Source of the DNA: CBDIHP01 sp965279195
GTDB taxonomy: Bacteria > Planctomycetota > Planctomycetia > Isosphaerales > Isosphaeraceae
NCBI GenBank assembly: GCA_965279195.1
Contig: CBDIHP010000047.1
Coordinates: forward strand, 1-64,000
Length of the DNA: 64,000 nucleotides
Direction of reading: 5' to 3'
The notes under the pieces are model-generated. The model saw nothing but the letters and a program-made list of their open reading frames with translations. It was not told where the DNA came from and searched no databases. Position 1 is the stretch's first letter, and each line of letters begins with the position of its first letter. The translations under genes and the position numbers were made by a program. Of the stretch, positions 41,420 through 50,793 are shown piece after piece.

Positions 41420-43999
41420 ATGTCCCCCCTCATGTCGCTCGTGCTCTCGTCGCTTGCGCTGCTGGCCGATCCCGCCGGGGTTTCGGGAATCGTCGTGGAT
41501 GACAGGGGTGCCCCGGTCGCCGATGCGGCGGTGATGCTGACGGCGTTCGGGCCGCAACAGGGGGGCGGGCCCCGGCGGGTGCTCGCGAGCGCCACGGCCG
41601 ACAAGTCGGGGCGGTTCCGGCTCGACGCGCCGAAGGCGAGTGGGTCAAGGGGGTTGCCGGACGGCACCATCTGGGCCCATCGGCCGGGCCTGGCGTTCGG
41701 CACGGCGTCCTACTCGGCGAGGGCCGCCACGCCCGACCTCAAGATCACCCTGGCCGAGCCGAGCCGCTGCGTGGTGGTGCTGAAGCGCCAGGACGGTTCC
41801 CCGCTGGAGGGGGTCGCGATCACGCCGATCCGGACGGTCGCCCCCAACTTGCGAGGGAACGTCATGGAGACGCTCCCGGAGGGCCTCGGGACGCGGCTCA
41901 CCGCGACGACCGACCGCAACGGTGAGGCCGTGTTCGAATCGTTCGCGGACAGCAACCCGCCGAGGGTCTTTCGCGTGCGGTCGGCCGCGACGGGGACGCA
42001 GATGCTCCCGGCGGCGGACCCCGAGCCGGCCAGGACGCGGCGCGTCGAGTTCGTGATCCAGCCGGCGGGCTCGGTGCGTGGCAAGGTCGTCCTGAGGGAC
42101 GGCAAGCCCCCGCGCGGGATCCGTGTCGCTTTGGAGCGTCAGGGCCAGGGGGCCGAGGGCGTCGAGCCCGTCGTCCCGGCGGGCGGCCCTGTGCTGACGG
42201 GGGAGGACGGCTCGTTCGAATCGCCGCCGATCCTGCTGGCCGACGGGCGCTACCGCGTGACGATCCAGGCGGATGGATATGCCCCCGCGTCCTCGGACTG
42301 GATCGCCCCCGCCGGGCCGGGCGCGGCGGCCGAGGTCCGCCCGATCGCGCTCCGGCCCCTGGTCGCCATCGAGGGCCGGGTCGTCGACCGTCAAGGGAAG
42401 CCGGTCCCGGGGGCGGAGGTCTCGCAGGCGGGCGACGGCCCGTTGCACACGAGCACCCGGGCCGACCCCGACGGCCGGTTCCGGCTGGGCGGCTACAACG
42501 CACCCAGGGGGTTCGTGTTCGCGGCCGCCGAGGGGTTCCGGTTCGGCGGCGCGATCCTCAAGGAAGGGAAGGCCGGGATCACGCTCACGAGGCTCACCGA
42601 GGCCCCCCCGAGACCGCTCACGCATCGCACACCGCCCCTGCCGCCGAAGGAGTTGCGCGACATCGCCTTCAAGGCCCTGACACCGTTCATCATCGAGGCG
42701 CTCAAGGAAGACCAGATGCCGTTCGGATCCGCCGCGATCGGCGCACTCGGGCTGATCGACCCGGTCGCCGCGATCAAGACGCTGGAGCCCCTGGAATTCT
42801 CGATGAAGGAATGGACGGGCGGGCGGCTGGCGACGCTCCTGGCGCCCGAGGATCTCGCGGGGGCGACCGAGCTGGCCGGTCGCATCAAGGATCCCACGTT
42901 CCGCGTCGTCACCCTGTTCGGGATGGCCGATTCGCTGCCGAAATCGAGGAAGGCCGACCGTGCCGCGCTCCTGAAACAGGCCCTGACGCTCTTGCGCGAG
43001 CAGGCGTCGAAGGAGGAGATGATCTCCCTGTTCGGCGAGGTCGGGGAGCGTCTGGCCGAGGAGGGCGAGGCGGAGGAGAGCCGCAAGGCGTTCGACGAGG
43101 GGCTGGCCCTCGGCAAGGCGATCCTCTCCACTCGCGACGGCCTGGAGTTCACCGCGTATCTCGCGGGGGCCCGCCCCGACGCGGCGCTCGCGCTGATCGC
43201 CGAGATGGACCAGAAGTCCCTCAGCCGCGAGGTGATGGTCGGGGTGGTCCAGCGCCTGGCCCGCCATCGGCCGAAGGCCGCCGCGAAGCTGTTCGCGAGC
43301 ATGGAGGCGTTCGGCCAGTTCCCCCCGCTCCTGGCCCTGGAGACGATGGCGGCCGCGGACCCCGCGACGGCGGCCGAGGTCCTGGAGACGCGCGTCGACC
43401 CCAAACGTCGGGGGGACGGCCGCCTGATCATCGCGCACGGGCTGGCGAGGCGGGATCCCGCCGAGGCCGAGCGGGTGTTCCGCCAGGCCATCCGGGAGAT
43501 GGTCGAGGCGGACACGTCGCCATCCACCACGCTGAAGACGTTCGGCTACCACACGTCCTTCGTGGAGGAGGTCTCGCCGTCGCTCGTGCCGGAGTACCTC
43601 TGGTTCGTGCTGTCCATGAGGCCCCCGGCGACCGACGCGGACCGGCAGGCCCTGCCGCGCGACCTCCAGATGCTCGCGATCGCGGCGCAGTACGACCCGG
43701 AGATCGCCGCCGAGATCTGGCGTGAGATCGAGGCCCCGCTCCGGGCCGAGATCGAGTCGAGGGGGTCGATCGGCGACGCGGTCGTGGTGGAGGCGCTCGC
43801 GTGGCTCGACCCGAAGCAGGCCCTGGAATGGGTCGAGGCCCGCCGCGGCCCCCGCGGCACGAAGGGCGTGCCCCCCGGCGATCGGAGCCGGCTCACCCTG
43901 GCCGAGATCCTCGGCAAGGCCTCGCGCGGCCGCCCCCAGCGCCTGCTCCAGTATGTCCTGGACTTCAGCGATCAGCTCCGGAAGCGTGCCCCCCAGTGA
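41420..43999 (+). CDS. Large carboxypeptidase-regulatory-like repeat protein, tandem copy 1
   Basis: 859 residues from ATG 41420, with AAGGAG 5 bases upstream; an in-frame GTG at 41414 is inside the ribosome-binding site. The N-terminus MSPLMSLVLSSLALLADPAG is signal-like. Residues ~18-400 hold three to four regulatory-like beta domains, each starting with patterns such as GVSGIVVDDRGAPVADAAV, GSVRGKVVLRDGKPPRGIRV and AIEGRVVDRQGKPVPGAEVS. After LPPKELRDIA (about 410) the rest is helical and repeat-like (AEEGEAEESRKAFDEGLALG, DAALALIAEMDQKSL, WLDPKQALEWVEARRG). The protein is probably exported. The next gene is a paralogue of the same length. No enzyme motif recognised. Confidence 0.85.
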   Translation: MSPLMSLVLSSLALLADPAGVSGIVVDDRGAPVADAAVMLTAFGPQQGGGPRRVLASATADKSGRFRLDAPKASGSRGLPDGTIWAHRPGLAFGTASYSARAATPDLKITLAEPSRCVVVLKRQDGSPLEGVAITPIRTVAPNLRGNVMETLPEGLGTRLTATTDRNGEAVFESFADSNPPRVFRVRSAATGTQMLPAADPEPARTRRVEFVIQPAGSVRGKVVLRDGKPPRGIRVALERQGQGAEGVEPVVPAGGPVLTGEDGSFESPPILLADGRYRVTIQADGYAPASSDWIAPAGPGAAAEVRPIALRPLVAIEGRVVDRQGKPVPGAEVSQAGDGPLHTSTRADPDGRFRLGGYNAPRGFVFAAAEGFRFGGAILKEGKAGITLTRLTEAPPRPLTHRTPPLPPKELRDIAFKALTPFIIEALKEDQMPFGSAAIGALGLIDPVAAIKTLEPLEFSMKEWTGGRLATLLAPEDLAGATELAGRIKDPTFRVVTLFGMADSLPKSRKADRAALLKQALTLLREQASKEEMISLFGEVGERLAEEGEAEESRKAFDEGLALGKAILSTRDGLEFTAYLAGARPDAALALIAEMDQKSLSREVMVGVVQRLARHRPKAAAKLFASMEAFGQFPPLLALETMAAADPATAAEVLETRVDPKRRGDGRLIIAHGLARRDPAEAERVFRQAIREMVEADTSPSTTLKTFGYHTSFVEEVSPSLVPEYLWFVLSMRPPATDADRQALPRDLQMLAIAAQYDPEIAAEIWREIEAPLRAEIESRGSIGDAVVVEALAWLDPKQALEWVEARRGPRGTKGVPPGDRSRLTLAEILGKASRGRPQRLLQYVLDFSDQLRKRAPQ

Positions 44000-44030
44000 C
44001 CCGGGAGGTTTCCACGGCCCCGGTCATGGT

Positions 44031-44092
44031 CTACATTGATGCGATCCGTGGCAACATCCCGTCGCGCGGGACTCCTGTAATGAGTGCACATA
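44031..44092 (+). promoter_or_regulatory. Conserved leader of the second tandem-duplicate gene
   Basis: CTACATTGATGCGA at 44031-44044 matches the first copy at the same distance from the ancestral start. The ribosome-binding site (GTAAGGAG in copy 1) reads GTAATGAG, and the ATG reads ATA (44090-44092). The leader is thus preserved while the initiation signals have drifted. Confidence 0.5.
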
Positions 44093-46666
44093 TCCCCCCT
44101 CATGCCGCTCGTGCTCTCATCCCTCGCCCTGATGGCCGATCCCGTCGGGGTGCAAGGGACGGTCGTGGATGCCACGGGGAATCCGGTCGCCGGCGCCATG
44201 GTGATGCTCACCGGCTGGGGGCCGACCGGGGAGAGCAAGGTCCATCCGGTCCTGGTGAGCGCGACGACCGACGAGAAAGGGCACTTCCGGCTGCCCGGTC
44301 CGCCGGCCGATGCGTTCAAGCAGATGCCCTTCGGGACCATCTGGGCCTATCGACCGGGACTGGCCTTCGGCGCGGTGCATTACTCACCCGTAGCCGCCGT
44401 GCCGGATCTCAAGATCCCATTGCCGGCGGCGGGCCGGGTCGTGGTCGCCCTCAGGCGGAAGGATGGGAGCCCGGTCCCAGGGGTCCTGATCTCGCCACAG
44501 CAGACTTCCGTGCCGAACAGCCGCGGGTCCAAGTCCTCGTATTTTCCGGAGAACCTCGCCGCGCTCGTCTCGGTGAGGACGGGCGACAATGGCGAGGTGG
44601 TCTTCGAATCGTTCCCGGAACGCCTCCCTCCGCTCATCCTCCAGGTCGTGTCCGAGGCGACGGGGGCGCAGATGCTCCCGCCCCCGGATCGCCCGGGTGT
44701 GGTGAAGCGATTGGAGTTCGTCGTGGAGCCTGCTGGCTCGATCCGGGGCAGGGTCGTCCTGGGGGATGGCAAGCCGGCCGGTGGGATCCTCGTGGGCCTG
44801 GAGAGGGAGACCCCGAGATCGGGAGGTGCGGAGCCGGTGCGGCCGATGGGCGGCCCGGTATTGACGCATCCGGACGGCTCGTTCGAATCGCCGCCGATCC
44901 TGCTTGAGGGCGGGCGATACCGCGTGGTCATCCAGAAGGAAGGATATGCCCCGACGTCTTCGGAGTGGGTCTCGCCCGCCAGGGTGGGGGCCGCCGCCGA
45001 GACCCGGCCGATCGCGCTGCGGGCGCTCGTGGCGGTCGCGGGCCGGGTCGTCGACCGCCAGGGCAAGCCGGTCGCGGGGGCGGAGGTCTCGCAGTCGGGC
45101 GACGGCCCCGCGAAGACGACCGCCACGACGGACGCCGACGGACGCTTCCGGCTCGGGGGATACAACGGGCCCAGGGGCTTCGTGTTCGCCGAGGCCGAGG
45201 GTTTCCGGTTCGGCGGGGCGATCGTCAAGGAGGGCCGGGCGGAGGTCAAGCTGACCAGGCTCACCGAAACGCCGGAGCGTTCGCTGAAGCGTCGGACGCC
45301 TCCGCTCCCACCCAAGGAATTACGGGAGATCGCCCGCGCATCGCTGACGCCGTATCTGGCCGAGATGCTGACGCGGCCCGATCTCGTTCTCGCCAGGCGT
45401 GCGATCGGTGTGTATGGACTCATCGACCCCGATGCCGCGATCAAGACGCTGGAAGGTTTGAAGGGGGTCGATGAGGGCCGGACCACCCAGATGCTCGCCG
45501 CGATCGTCGCGCCCGAGGATACGGAGCGGGCGATCGCACTGACGGGTGCGATCCCGGATGTCCAACAGCGAGTCTCGACGTTCATCGCGATCGCCGACGC
45601 GTTCCAACCTTCGAGGAAAGCCGACCGGGTCGCGGTCCTGAAGCGGGCCCTGCAACTGATCCGTGAGCAACCGTCGAGGGAGGACGTCCTCGCGCAACTG
45701 GGCGAGGTGGCGGAACGTTTGGCCGAGGATGGGGAGGCGGAAGAAAGCCGTAAGGCGTTCGATGAAGGACTGGCGCTCCGGAAGTGGATCGTCTCGACCC
45801 CCGAGGGTCTCCATTTCACCGCCTGCCTGGCCGGGTCCCGTCCCGAGGCGGCCCTGGGTCTGCTGGCCGAGATGGATCCGAAGTCCCTCACGCCCGACGC
45901 GATCGCCACGGTGATGATTCGGCTGGCGACCTCGCGCCCCGTAGAAGCCGCGAACCTCTTTTCCAGCGTCGAAGGTTTCCGCCGCTCGCCGCCGATGACG
46001 GTCCTGGAGCGGATGGCACGCGTGGATCCCGCGCGGGCGGTGCAAGTCCTGGAAGCGCAGGTCGAGCCCATCAGTCGGGGGGGCGGGCGGCTCCTGATCG
46101 CCCACGGGATGGCGCGGAGCAATCCCGCCGAGGCCGAGCGGACGTTCCGTCAGGCCCTCCGGGAGATGGTCGACGTCACGCCGACGCCCGCCCTCCGGCT
46201 CAACTCCCTCTCCCTTAGCACGCCGATCGTGGAGGGGATCTCACCGACGCTCGTGCCGGAATACCTCTGGCACGTGCTCTCCCGGAGGCCGCCGACGGCC
46301 GCCGACGACGCACAGGCCGCGCTCCGCAACACGCAACTGGTGACGATCGTGGCGCAATATGATAGGGAAATCGCCGGTGAGATCTGGGCACCGATCGAGG
46401 AAATGCTGCGATCCGGCGACTCTTCGGCGGGCACCCTCCGCAATGTGGACATCGTGACCGCGCTGGCGTGGCTCGATCCGAAGAAGGCCCTGGAGTGGGT
46501 CGAGGCCCGGCCCGTTCGTGTCGGCCCGAAGGGCGTGCCCGCCAACGACCCGGCTCGGCTCATCCTCGCCGAGATCCTCGGCCAGGCCTCGCGCGGATTC
46601 GTTCAGCCGCTCCTGCCCGGGGTCGTCGGCCTGAGCGAGGCGCTGCGGAGGCGGTATCCGCTCTGA
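44084..46666 (+). CDS. Large carboxypeptidase-regulatory-like repeat protein, tandem copy 2
   Basis: 860 residues if started at GTG 44084. Colinear with copy 1 over its whole length: SPLMPLVLSSLALMADPVG at the N-terminus, GVQGTVVDATGNPVAGAMVM, AVAGRVVDRQGKPVAGAEVS, PPLPPKELREIARASL, EDGEAEESRKAFDEGLALRK and WLDPKKALEWVEARPV. The domain plan is the same: signal-like start, beta regulatory-like repeats to ~400, then helical repeats. The codon matching copy 1's ATG is ATA, so translation must use GTG 44084, ATG 44102 or not occur efficiently. The reading frame is intact, arguing that it is still under selection or was duplicated recently. Confidence 0.8.
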   Translation: MHISPLMPLVLSSLALMADPVGVQGTVVDATGNPVAGAMVMLTGWGPTGESKVHPVLVSATTDEKGHFRLPGPPADAFKQMPFGTIWAYRPGLAFGAVHYSPVAAVPDLKIPLPAAGRVVVALRRKDGSPVPGVLISPQQTSVPNSRGSKSSYFPENLAALVSVRTGDNGEVVFESFPERLPPLILQVVSEATGAQMLPPPDRPGVVKRLEFVVEPAGSIRGRVVLGDGKPAGGILVGLERETPRSGGAEPVRPMGGPVLTHPDGSFESPPILLEGGRYRVVIQKEGYAPTSSEWVSPARVGAAAETRPIALRALVAVAGRVVDRQGKPVAGAEVSQSGDGPAKTTATTDADGRFRLGGYNGPRGFVFAEAEGFRFGGAIVKEGRAEVKLTRLTETPERSLKRRTPPLPPKELREIARASLTPYLAEMLTRPDLVLARRAIGVYGLIDPDAAIKTLEGLKGVDEGRTTQMLAAIVAPEDTERAIALTGAIPDVQQRVSTFIAIADAFQPSRKADRVAVLKRALQLIREQPSREDVLAQLGEVAERLAEDGEAEESRKAFDEGLALRKWIVSTPEGLHFTACLAGSRPEAALGLLAEMDPKSLTPDAIATVMIRLATSRPVEAANLFSSVEGFRRSPPMTVLERMARVDPARAVQVLEAQVEPISRGGGRLLIAHGMARSNPAEAERTFRQALREMVDVTPTPALRLNSLSLSTPIVEGISPTLVPEYLWHVLSRRPPTAADDAQAALRNTQLVTIVAQYDREIAGEIWAPIEEMLRSGDSSAGTLRNVDIVTALAWLDPKKALEWVEARPVRVGPKGVPANDPARLILAEILGQASRGFVQPLLPGVVGLSEALRRRYPL

Positions 46667-46903
46667 CACAACTAGCAATCACGAAAACATATTATAAATA
46701 AGAAAATCACCGCCACCACGGACTGAGGGCCGGCGTGCTCCCATGCGCCCGCGGGGGCAGGGCGGGCGAGTGGGGAGCCTTCACGGGAACTTACCGGAAA
46801 TTTCGCGACACATCCTTCGTATCCACACCTCAAAAGACTCCGGTTCTGGTCCAATGCGTCCGCGGTTATTCCTCGGAGAACGATCGTCCTGGGCGATGCA
46901 CGC
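46667..46903. promoter_or_regulatory. AT-rich region upstream of the lipoprotein-DUF1559 pair
   Basis: Directly after the tandem gene comes a short AT-rich block (46669-46711, with AACATATTATAAATAAGAAA) that stands out from the GC-rich surroundings. It offers -10-like hexamers (TATTAT, TATAAA). The remaining sequence to 46903 holds no gene. Likely promoter region for the genes from 46904 on. Confidence 0.45.
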
Positions 46904-47335
46904 ATGAAATCGAAGCTCTGGATCGCGGTGGCGGTGCTGGCGGCCGGTTGCTCGGGGGAGCCCTCGCGGTACGCCGCGACGGGGACGGTGACGATCGACG
47001 GGGCGCCGGCCCCGCTGGTGATCGTGTCGTTCCACTCGACGTCGGACGGGGGCCCGGGGGGCAGCGGGCCGACCGACGCGTCGGGCAAGTTCGCCATCGG
47101 GCAGGACGGCAAGAACACCGGCTTCCCCGCGGGCGAGTACAAGGTCACGTTCTCGCAGACGCTGATCAACGGCAAGCCCACGCTCTCGGGCAGCGGCGGC
47201 AAGGCGGCGGAGAAGGTCGCCACCGAGAAGGAGGCCGTCCCGGCCGAATACCGCGACCCCAAGACGACCCCCGCGACGGCCACGGTCGGCTCGGGGCCGA
47301 ACACGTTCACGTTCGACATCAAGGTCAAGAAGTGA
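46904..47335 (+). CDS. Small lipoprotein with transthyretin-like fold
   Basis: 143 residues. Lipoprotein signal KLWIAVAVLAAGC with lipobox LAAGC (Cys16). The mature part has YAATGTVTIDGAPAPLVIVS, the same beta-sandwich opening as the lipoprotein at 25539, and KFAIGQDGKNTGFPAGEYKV. It ends TFTFDIKVKK. Probably anchored in a membrane, facing the periplasm. It precedes a DUF1559 gene by 53 bp and is most likely co-transcribed with it. Partner function inferred only from recurrent pairing. Confidence 0.88.
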   Translation: MKSKLWIAVAVLAAGCSGEPSRYAATGTVTIDGAPAPLVIVSFHSTSDGGPGGSGPTDASGKFAIGQDGKNTGFPAGEYKVTFSQTLINGKPTLSGSGGKAAEKVATEKEAVPAEYRDPKTTPATATVGSGPNTFTFDIKVKK

Positions 47336-47388
47336 GGCGATCGGCCTCGTCCGAATTCATCCCGATCCGTGAATCCGAAGGAGTTCTC

Positions 47389-48483
47389 ATGTCCCGTCGC
47401 AGAGGTTTCACCCTGATCGAGCTGCTGGTCGTGATCGCGATCATCGCGGTGCTGATCGCCCTGCTGCTGCCGGCCGTGCAGTCGGCCCGCGAGGCCGCCC
47501 GCCGCGCCCAGTGCACCAACAACCTCAAGCAGCTCGGCCTGGCGTTGCACAACGTGTACTCGACCGAGCAGCGGTTCCCGCCGGGCGCCAACGACAGCGG
47601 CGCGCTGTGGTCGGCCTGGCTGGCCCAGTACTTCGAGCAGGGCAACCTGGCCAACGCCATGTGGATCCTGCCCGAGGGGGGCCACTGGGACGACGGCACG
47701 CAGGGCCCCTCGGGCTCCAACGGCAACTGGGCCTCTCCGTTCCCCGGCTTCAGCAACGCCCGGATCGACATCGTCGGCGATGCCGGCGGAGCCTCCGGCC
47801 CCGCCACCGAGCGCTGCGTCGCCGCCTGCGAGGTGCTCGTCGCCATCATGCGGTGCCCCTCGTCAGCCCTGCCCGAACACGTCAACGCGCCAAGCTACGA
47901 GGACTGGATCGTCCAGAAACGCGTCCCGGCCAGCTACGCGGTGAACGCCGGGACCACGAACTCCGCCGGCCCGATCACCCAGCTCTACCGCGACACGGAC
48001 ATGAAGCAAGCCAACGGCCCGTTCCAGTTGCTCCGCTCCTCGGGCGGCACCGACCTCGGCTTCGGCACCCGGCTGCGGATCCAGGCCATCACTGACGGCC
48101 TCTCGAACACGGTCTTCATCGGCGAGGAGCATTACCAACTCAAGAGTAGTTACGCTGTCGCCGAACTCGACCTCCAGGGCGTCGCACGCCGCAAGGCGGT
48201 CTGGCAGTTCGGCTCGGACAGCATCGACTGCCAGTTCGGCATGAACGAAGCGTTCGCCACGACCAACGTCAAGATGAACCTCAAGCCGCCCGTACCGGCC
48301 GTCTTCACCGGCGCGGCGATCGAGGCCTACATCGCGAGCTTCGGCAGCGCCCACCCGGGCGGGGCCAACTTCCTGATGGGCGACGGCAGCGTCCGCTTCA
48401 TCAAGGAATCCATCGCCGCCGCCCCCTACGCCGCGCTCGGCACCCGGGCCGGCGGCGAGGTGATCAGCGCCGACAGCTACTGA
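47389..48483 (+). CDS. DUF1559 protein with type IV pilin-like N-terminus
   Basis: 364 residues from ATG 47389 with AAGGAG 6 bases upstream; the long open frame back to 46735 is a shadow over the lipoprotein gene. Prepilin motif RRRGFTLIELLVVIAIIAVL, then LLPAVQSAREAARRAQCTNN. C-terminal HPGGANFLMGDGSVRFIKES and the final GGEVISADSY. Same architecture as the proteins at 24191 and 61856. Probably exported to the cell surface or envelope after prepilin-peptidase processing. Function unproven. Confidence 0.95.
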   Translation: MSRRRGFTLIELLVVIAIIAVLIALLLPAVQSAREAARRAQCTNNLKQLGLALHNVYSTEQRFPPGANDSGALWSAWLAQYFEQGNLANAMWILPEGGHWDDGTQGPSGSNGNWASPFPGFSNARIDIVGDAGGASGPATERCVAACEVLVAIMRCPSSALPEHVNAPSYEDWIVQKRVPASYAVNAGTTNSAGPITQLYRDTDMKQANGPFQLLRSSGGTDLGFGTRLRIQAITDGLSNTVFIGEEHYQLKSSYAVAELDLQGVARRKAVWQFGSDSIDCQFGMNEAFATTNVKMNLKPPVPAVFTGAAIEAYIASFGSAHPGGANFLMGDGSVRFIKESIAAAPYAALGTRAGGEVISADSY

Positions 48484-48617
48484 GCCCCCGCGGGAGGATG
48501 GGCGATGGGAGCGGGGCCGGCCCCCGTCGCCCCACCCCATACGCCCGTCTCTCCGCCCCGCTTCCAACCCCATCCCCCGTTGCCGCACCGATCGCAACGA
48601 ACCAGACGGGTTTCACC

Positions 48618-50549
48618 ATGTGGATGCGTCGTCGCCCCGCAGCGTCCGCCGTCGCGACTCTGGCCGCGCTGACGGGCACGCTGTTCCTCGCGTCATGGCT
48701 TTCGGCCCGGCCGCGGATGTCGATCGCGCCGGCGCCCTCGCCGGCCGGGCCGGCCGCGTCGGTCAAGGGCGCCGCGCGGCCCGCGACGGCCATCGTCTTC
48801 ACCTCCCGGACCGAGCCCACGCATCTCGACCCCCGCTCGCCCGAGGCCGAGCCCTACCGCGAGCCGGTGGCCGTCCCCTGGGCCGCCCGCGAGGGGAGGC
48901 TGAGGCTCCTCGACCCGTCCGGCAGCCTCTATGAACTCACCTGGGGACGCACGCTCCCCGACGGATCCACGCTCGTGGACGTGATGAGCCCCTCGGTCTC
49001 GCTCGACGGCACCCGCGTCCTCTTCGCCGGCCGGAGGTCGGCCCAGGACCGCTGGCGGATCTACGAGGTCGGCGTCGACGGCGCGGGCCTGCGGCAGGTC
49101 ACCGGGCTGGCCGGGGACCCCGGCTGTGTCGCCGTGCCCCCGCTGCGGTCCCAGGCCGACGGCTCGCGGATCCCCGACGAGGAGCGGAGGCGGGTCGATT
49201 ACGACGACGTGGACCCGGCCGACCTCGGCCCCAACGGCCTGGCGTTCGCGTCCAGCCGGCTGCCCGACCTCGGCCGCGACCACAGCCGCCGGGCGACCCA
49301 GGTCTGGACCTGGGCGCCCGACGCGAAGGCGCCCGAGGCGGTCACCGCCAACCGCAACAACGACCGCTGGCCCGTCCTGATCGGCGGCGAGCAGATCCTC
49401 TTCTCGCTCTGGAGCCGCAACCGCGAGGCGGTCGCCGCCGACCTCTCGGGGGTGCGCCCGGTCTCCGACGGCGGGGCGTTCGCGACCCGGCCGGCCGACC
49501 ACTGGATGGCCGCGATCGTGATGACCAACGCCGCCCAGTTCGGCTACGCGATCAAGGCGGTCGAGCCGGTCTGGCGGCCCCGGCCCCTGTTCAACGGCCG
49601 GATCGCCTACATGACCTCGACGGCCCCTGGCGCCCCGACGCGGCTGGCGCAGGCCGACTGGGGCTACATCCGCTCCGCGCCCAGTTCGCTCGAAGGCGAG
49701 ACCGAACTGCCCTACGAAGGGGGCGCGGAGCGGTACTTCGGGCCCGACCGCGACGCCGAGGGGCGGGAACTCGTCTGCGCCTGCCCGTCGCCGATGCCCG
49801 GCGGCGCGGTCCTCTTCGCCGCCGCGCCCGCGGGCCGGCCGGTCGCCTTCGGGATCTACGAGGTGGCCGACGACTGGGCGAGTCCGGGGGCCCCGCCGGC
49901 CCCGAGGCTGCTCTTCGACGACCCCGCCTTCGTCGACGCCGAGCCCGTGGCCGTCTACGCCCGGCACTTCGTCCCCGAGCCCCGGCGGATCCTGCCGCCC
50001 CCGGCCGACGGGTACCCCGCGCCCGGCCCCCTGACCCTCGCGGACGGCACCCGGTACGACGGACCGAAGGGGTACCTCGAGAATATCGCGATGAGCGCGG
50101 CGATCCGCAACCCGATCCCCTGGCACGACCGCTCGTCGGGCCCGGTGGACCCCCGCGCCAACCCGCTGGTCTCGCCGCCGCCGAACATCGCATCCGTGGC
50201 CGTCTATGCCGCCGGGCGGGATCGGTTCGACGACCCGGTCCGGCCCCGCGTGCCCGGCACCTGGGAGCGCCGGATGGTCATCCCCCTGGTCGGCAAGGAC
50301 GACTTCAGCGCCTGGGTCCCCAGCGACCCCCTGAAGCCGACGGTGCTGGTGGGCCTGGACGAGGCCGGCAAGGTGGCGCGATGGATCGGCGCCCCCGGCC
50401 CGAACCGCCCGTCGCGCACCTACCACGCCTACGCGGGCGACCACTACAGCGGCGTCCGCGACGGCGGATATCACTACTGCAACGGCTGTCACACCGGGCA
50501 TACGTACCAGGTTATCGACGCGAAGGAACGGCTCGACGGCCCGCGCTGA
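48618..50549 (+). CDS. HzsA-like beta-propeller protein with one CxxCH haem motif
   Basis: 643 residues from ATG 48618. N-terminal membrane anchor or signal (ASAVATLAALTGTLFLASWL). The middle is a propeller with PD40/TolB-like phrases: SPSVSLDGTRVLFAGRRS, RWRIYEVGVDGAGLRQVTG, GLAFASSRLPDL, RIAYMTSTA. The layout recalls the hydrazine synthase alpha subunit middle-domain family, which occurs in non-anammox planctomycetes. Residues 621-625 read CNGCH, a single c-type haem-binding site 18 residues from the C-terminus, with histidines around it (HAYAGDHYSG, YHYC). It is probably a periplasmic cytochrome-like protein. Follows the DUF1559 gene by 134 bp. Confidence 0.8.
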   Translation: MWMRRRPAASAVATLAALTGTLFLASWLSARPRMSIAPAPSPAGPAASVKGAARPATAIVFTSRTEPTHLDPRSPEAEPYREPVAVPWAAREGRLRLLDPSGSLYELTWGRTLPDGSTLVDVMSPSVSLDGTRVLFAGRRSAQDRWRIYEVGVDGAGLRQVTGLAGDPGCVAVPPLRSQADGSRIPDEERRRVDYDDVDPADLGPNGLAFASSRLPDLGRDHSRRATQVWTWAPDAKAPEAVTANRNNDRWPVLIGGEQILFSLWSRNREAVAADLSGVRPVSDGGAFATRPADHWMAAIVMTNAAQFGYAIKAVEPVWRPRPLFNGRIAYMTSTAPGAPTRLAQADWGYIRSAPSSLEGETELPYEGGAERYFGPDRDAEGRELVCACPSPMPGGAVLFAAAPAGRPVAFGIYEVADDWASPGAPPAPRLLFDDPAFVDAEPVAVYARHFVPEPRRILPPPADGYPAPGPLTLADGTRYDGPKGYLENIAMSAAIRNPIPWHDRSSGPVDPRANPLVSPPPNIASVAVYAAGRDRFDDPVRPRVPGTWERRMVIPLVGKDDFSAWVPSDPLKPTVLVGLDEAGKVARWIGAPGPNRPSRTYHAYAGDHYSGVRDGGYHYCNGCHTGHTYQVIDAKERLDGPR

Positions 50550-50745
50550 GCCGTTGCCGGGGCGGCGGACGCGTGCCAGCTACGGACGCGTCCGCCGCTT
50601 CTGATCCGTCAGCGGAGCGCCCGCCCTGGTGGAGAGGCGGGCGGACGAGTTCGGGTGGGGTGAAGACGACGACCGGAGGGAGGCGTCACCCCGACGACAT
50701 TCCGCCCGGCCGCGTGGCTCATCGCCGGGATCGGCGTGGGCGTTC

Positions 50746-50793
50746 GTGGGTGCGGTGGTCGCGGACGAGCGCCCGCGAGGCACCACACCCTAC
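50746..50793. repeat. Family A half-element
   Basis: GTGGGTGCGGTGGTCGCGG followed by GCCCGCGAGGCACCACACCC-TAC. The half-element lies in the convergent gap between the HzsA-like and SGNH genes. The TAG stop of the SGNH gene (50790-50792) is part of its CCCTAC end. Confidence 0.75.
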
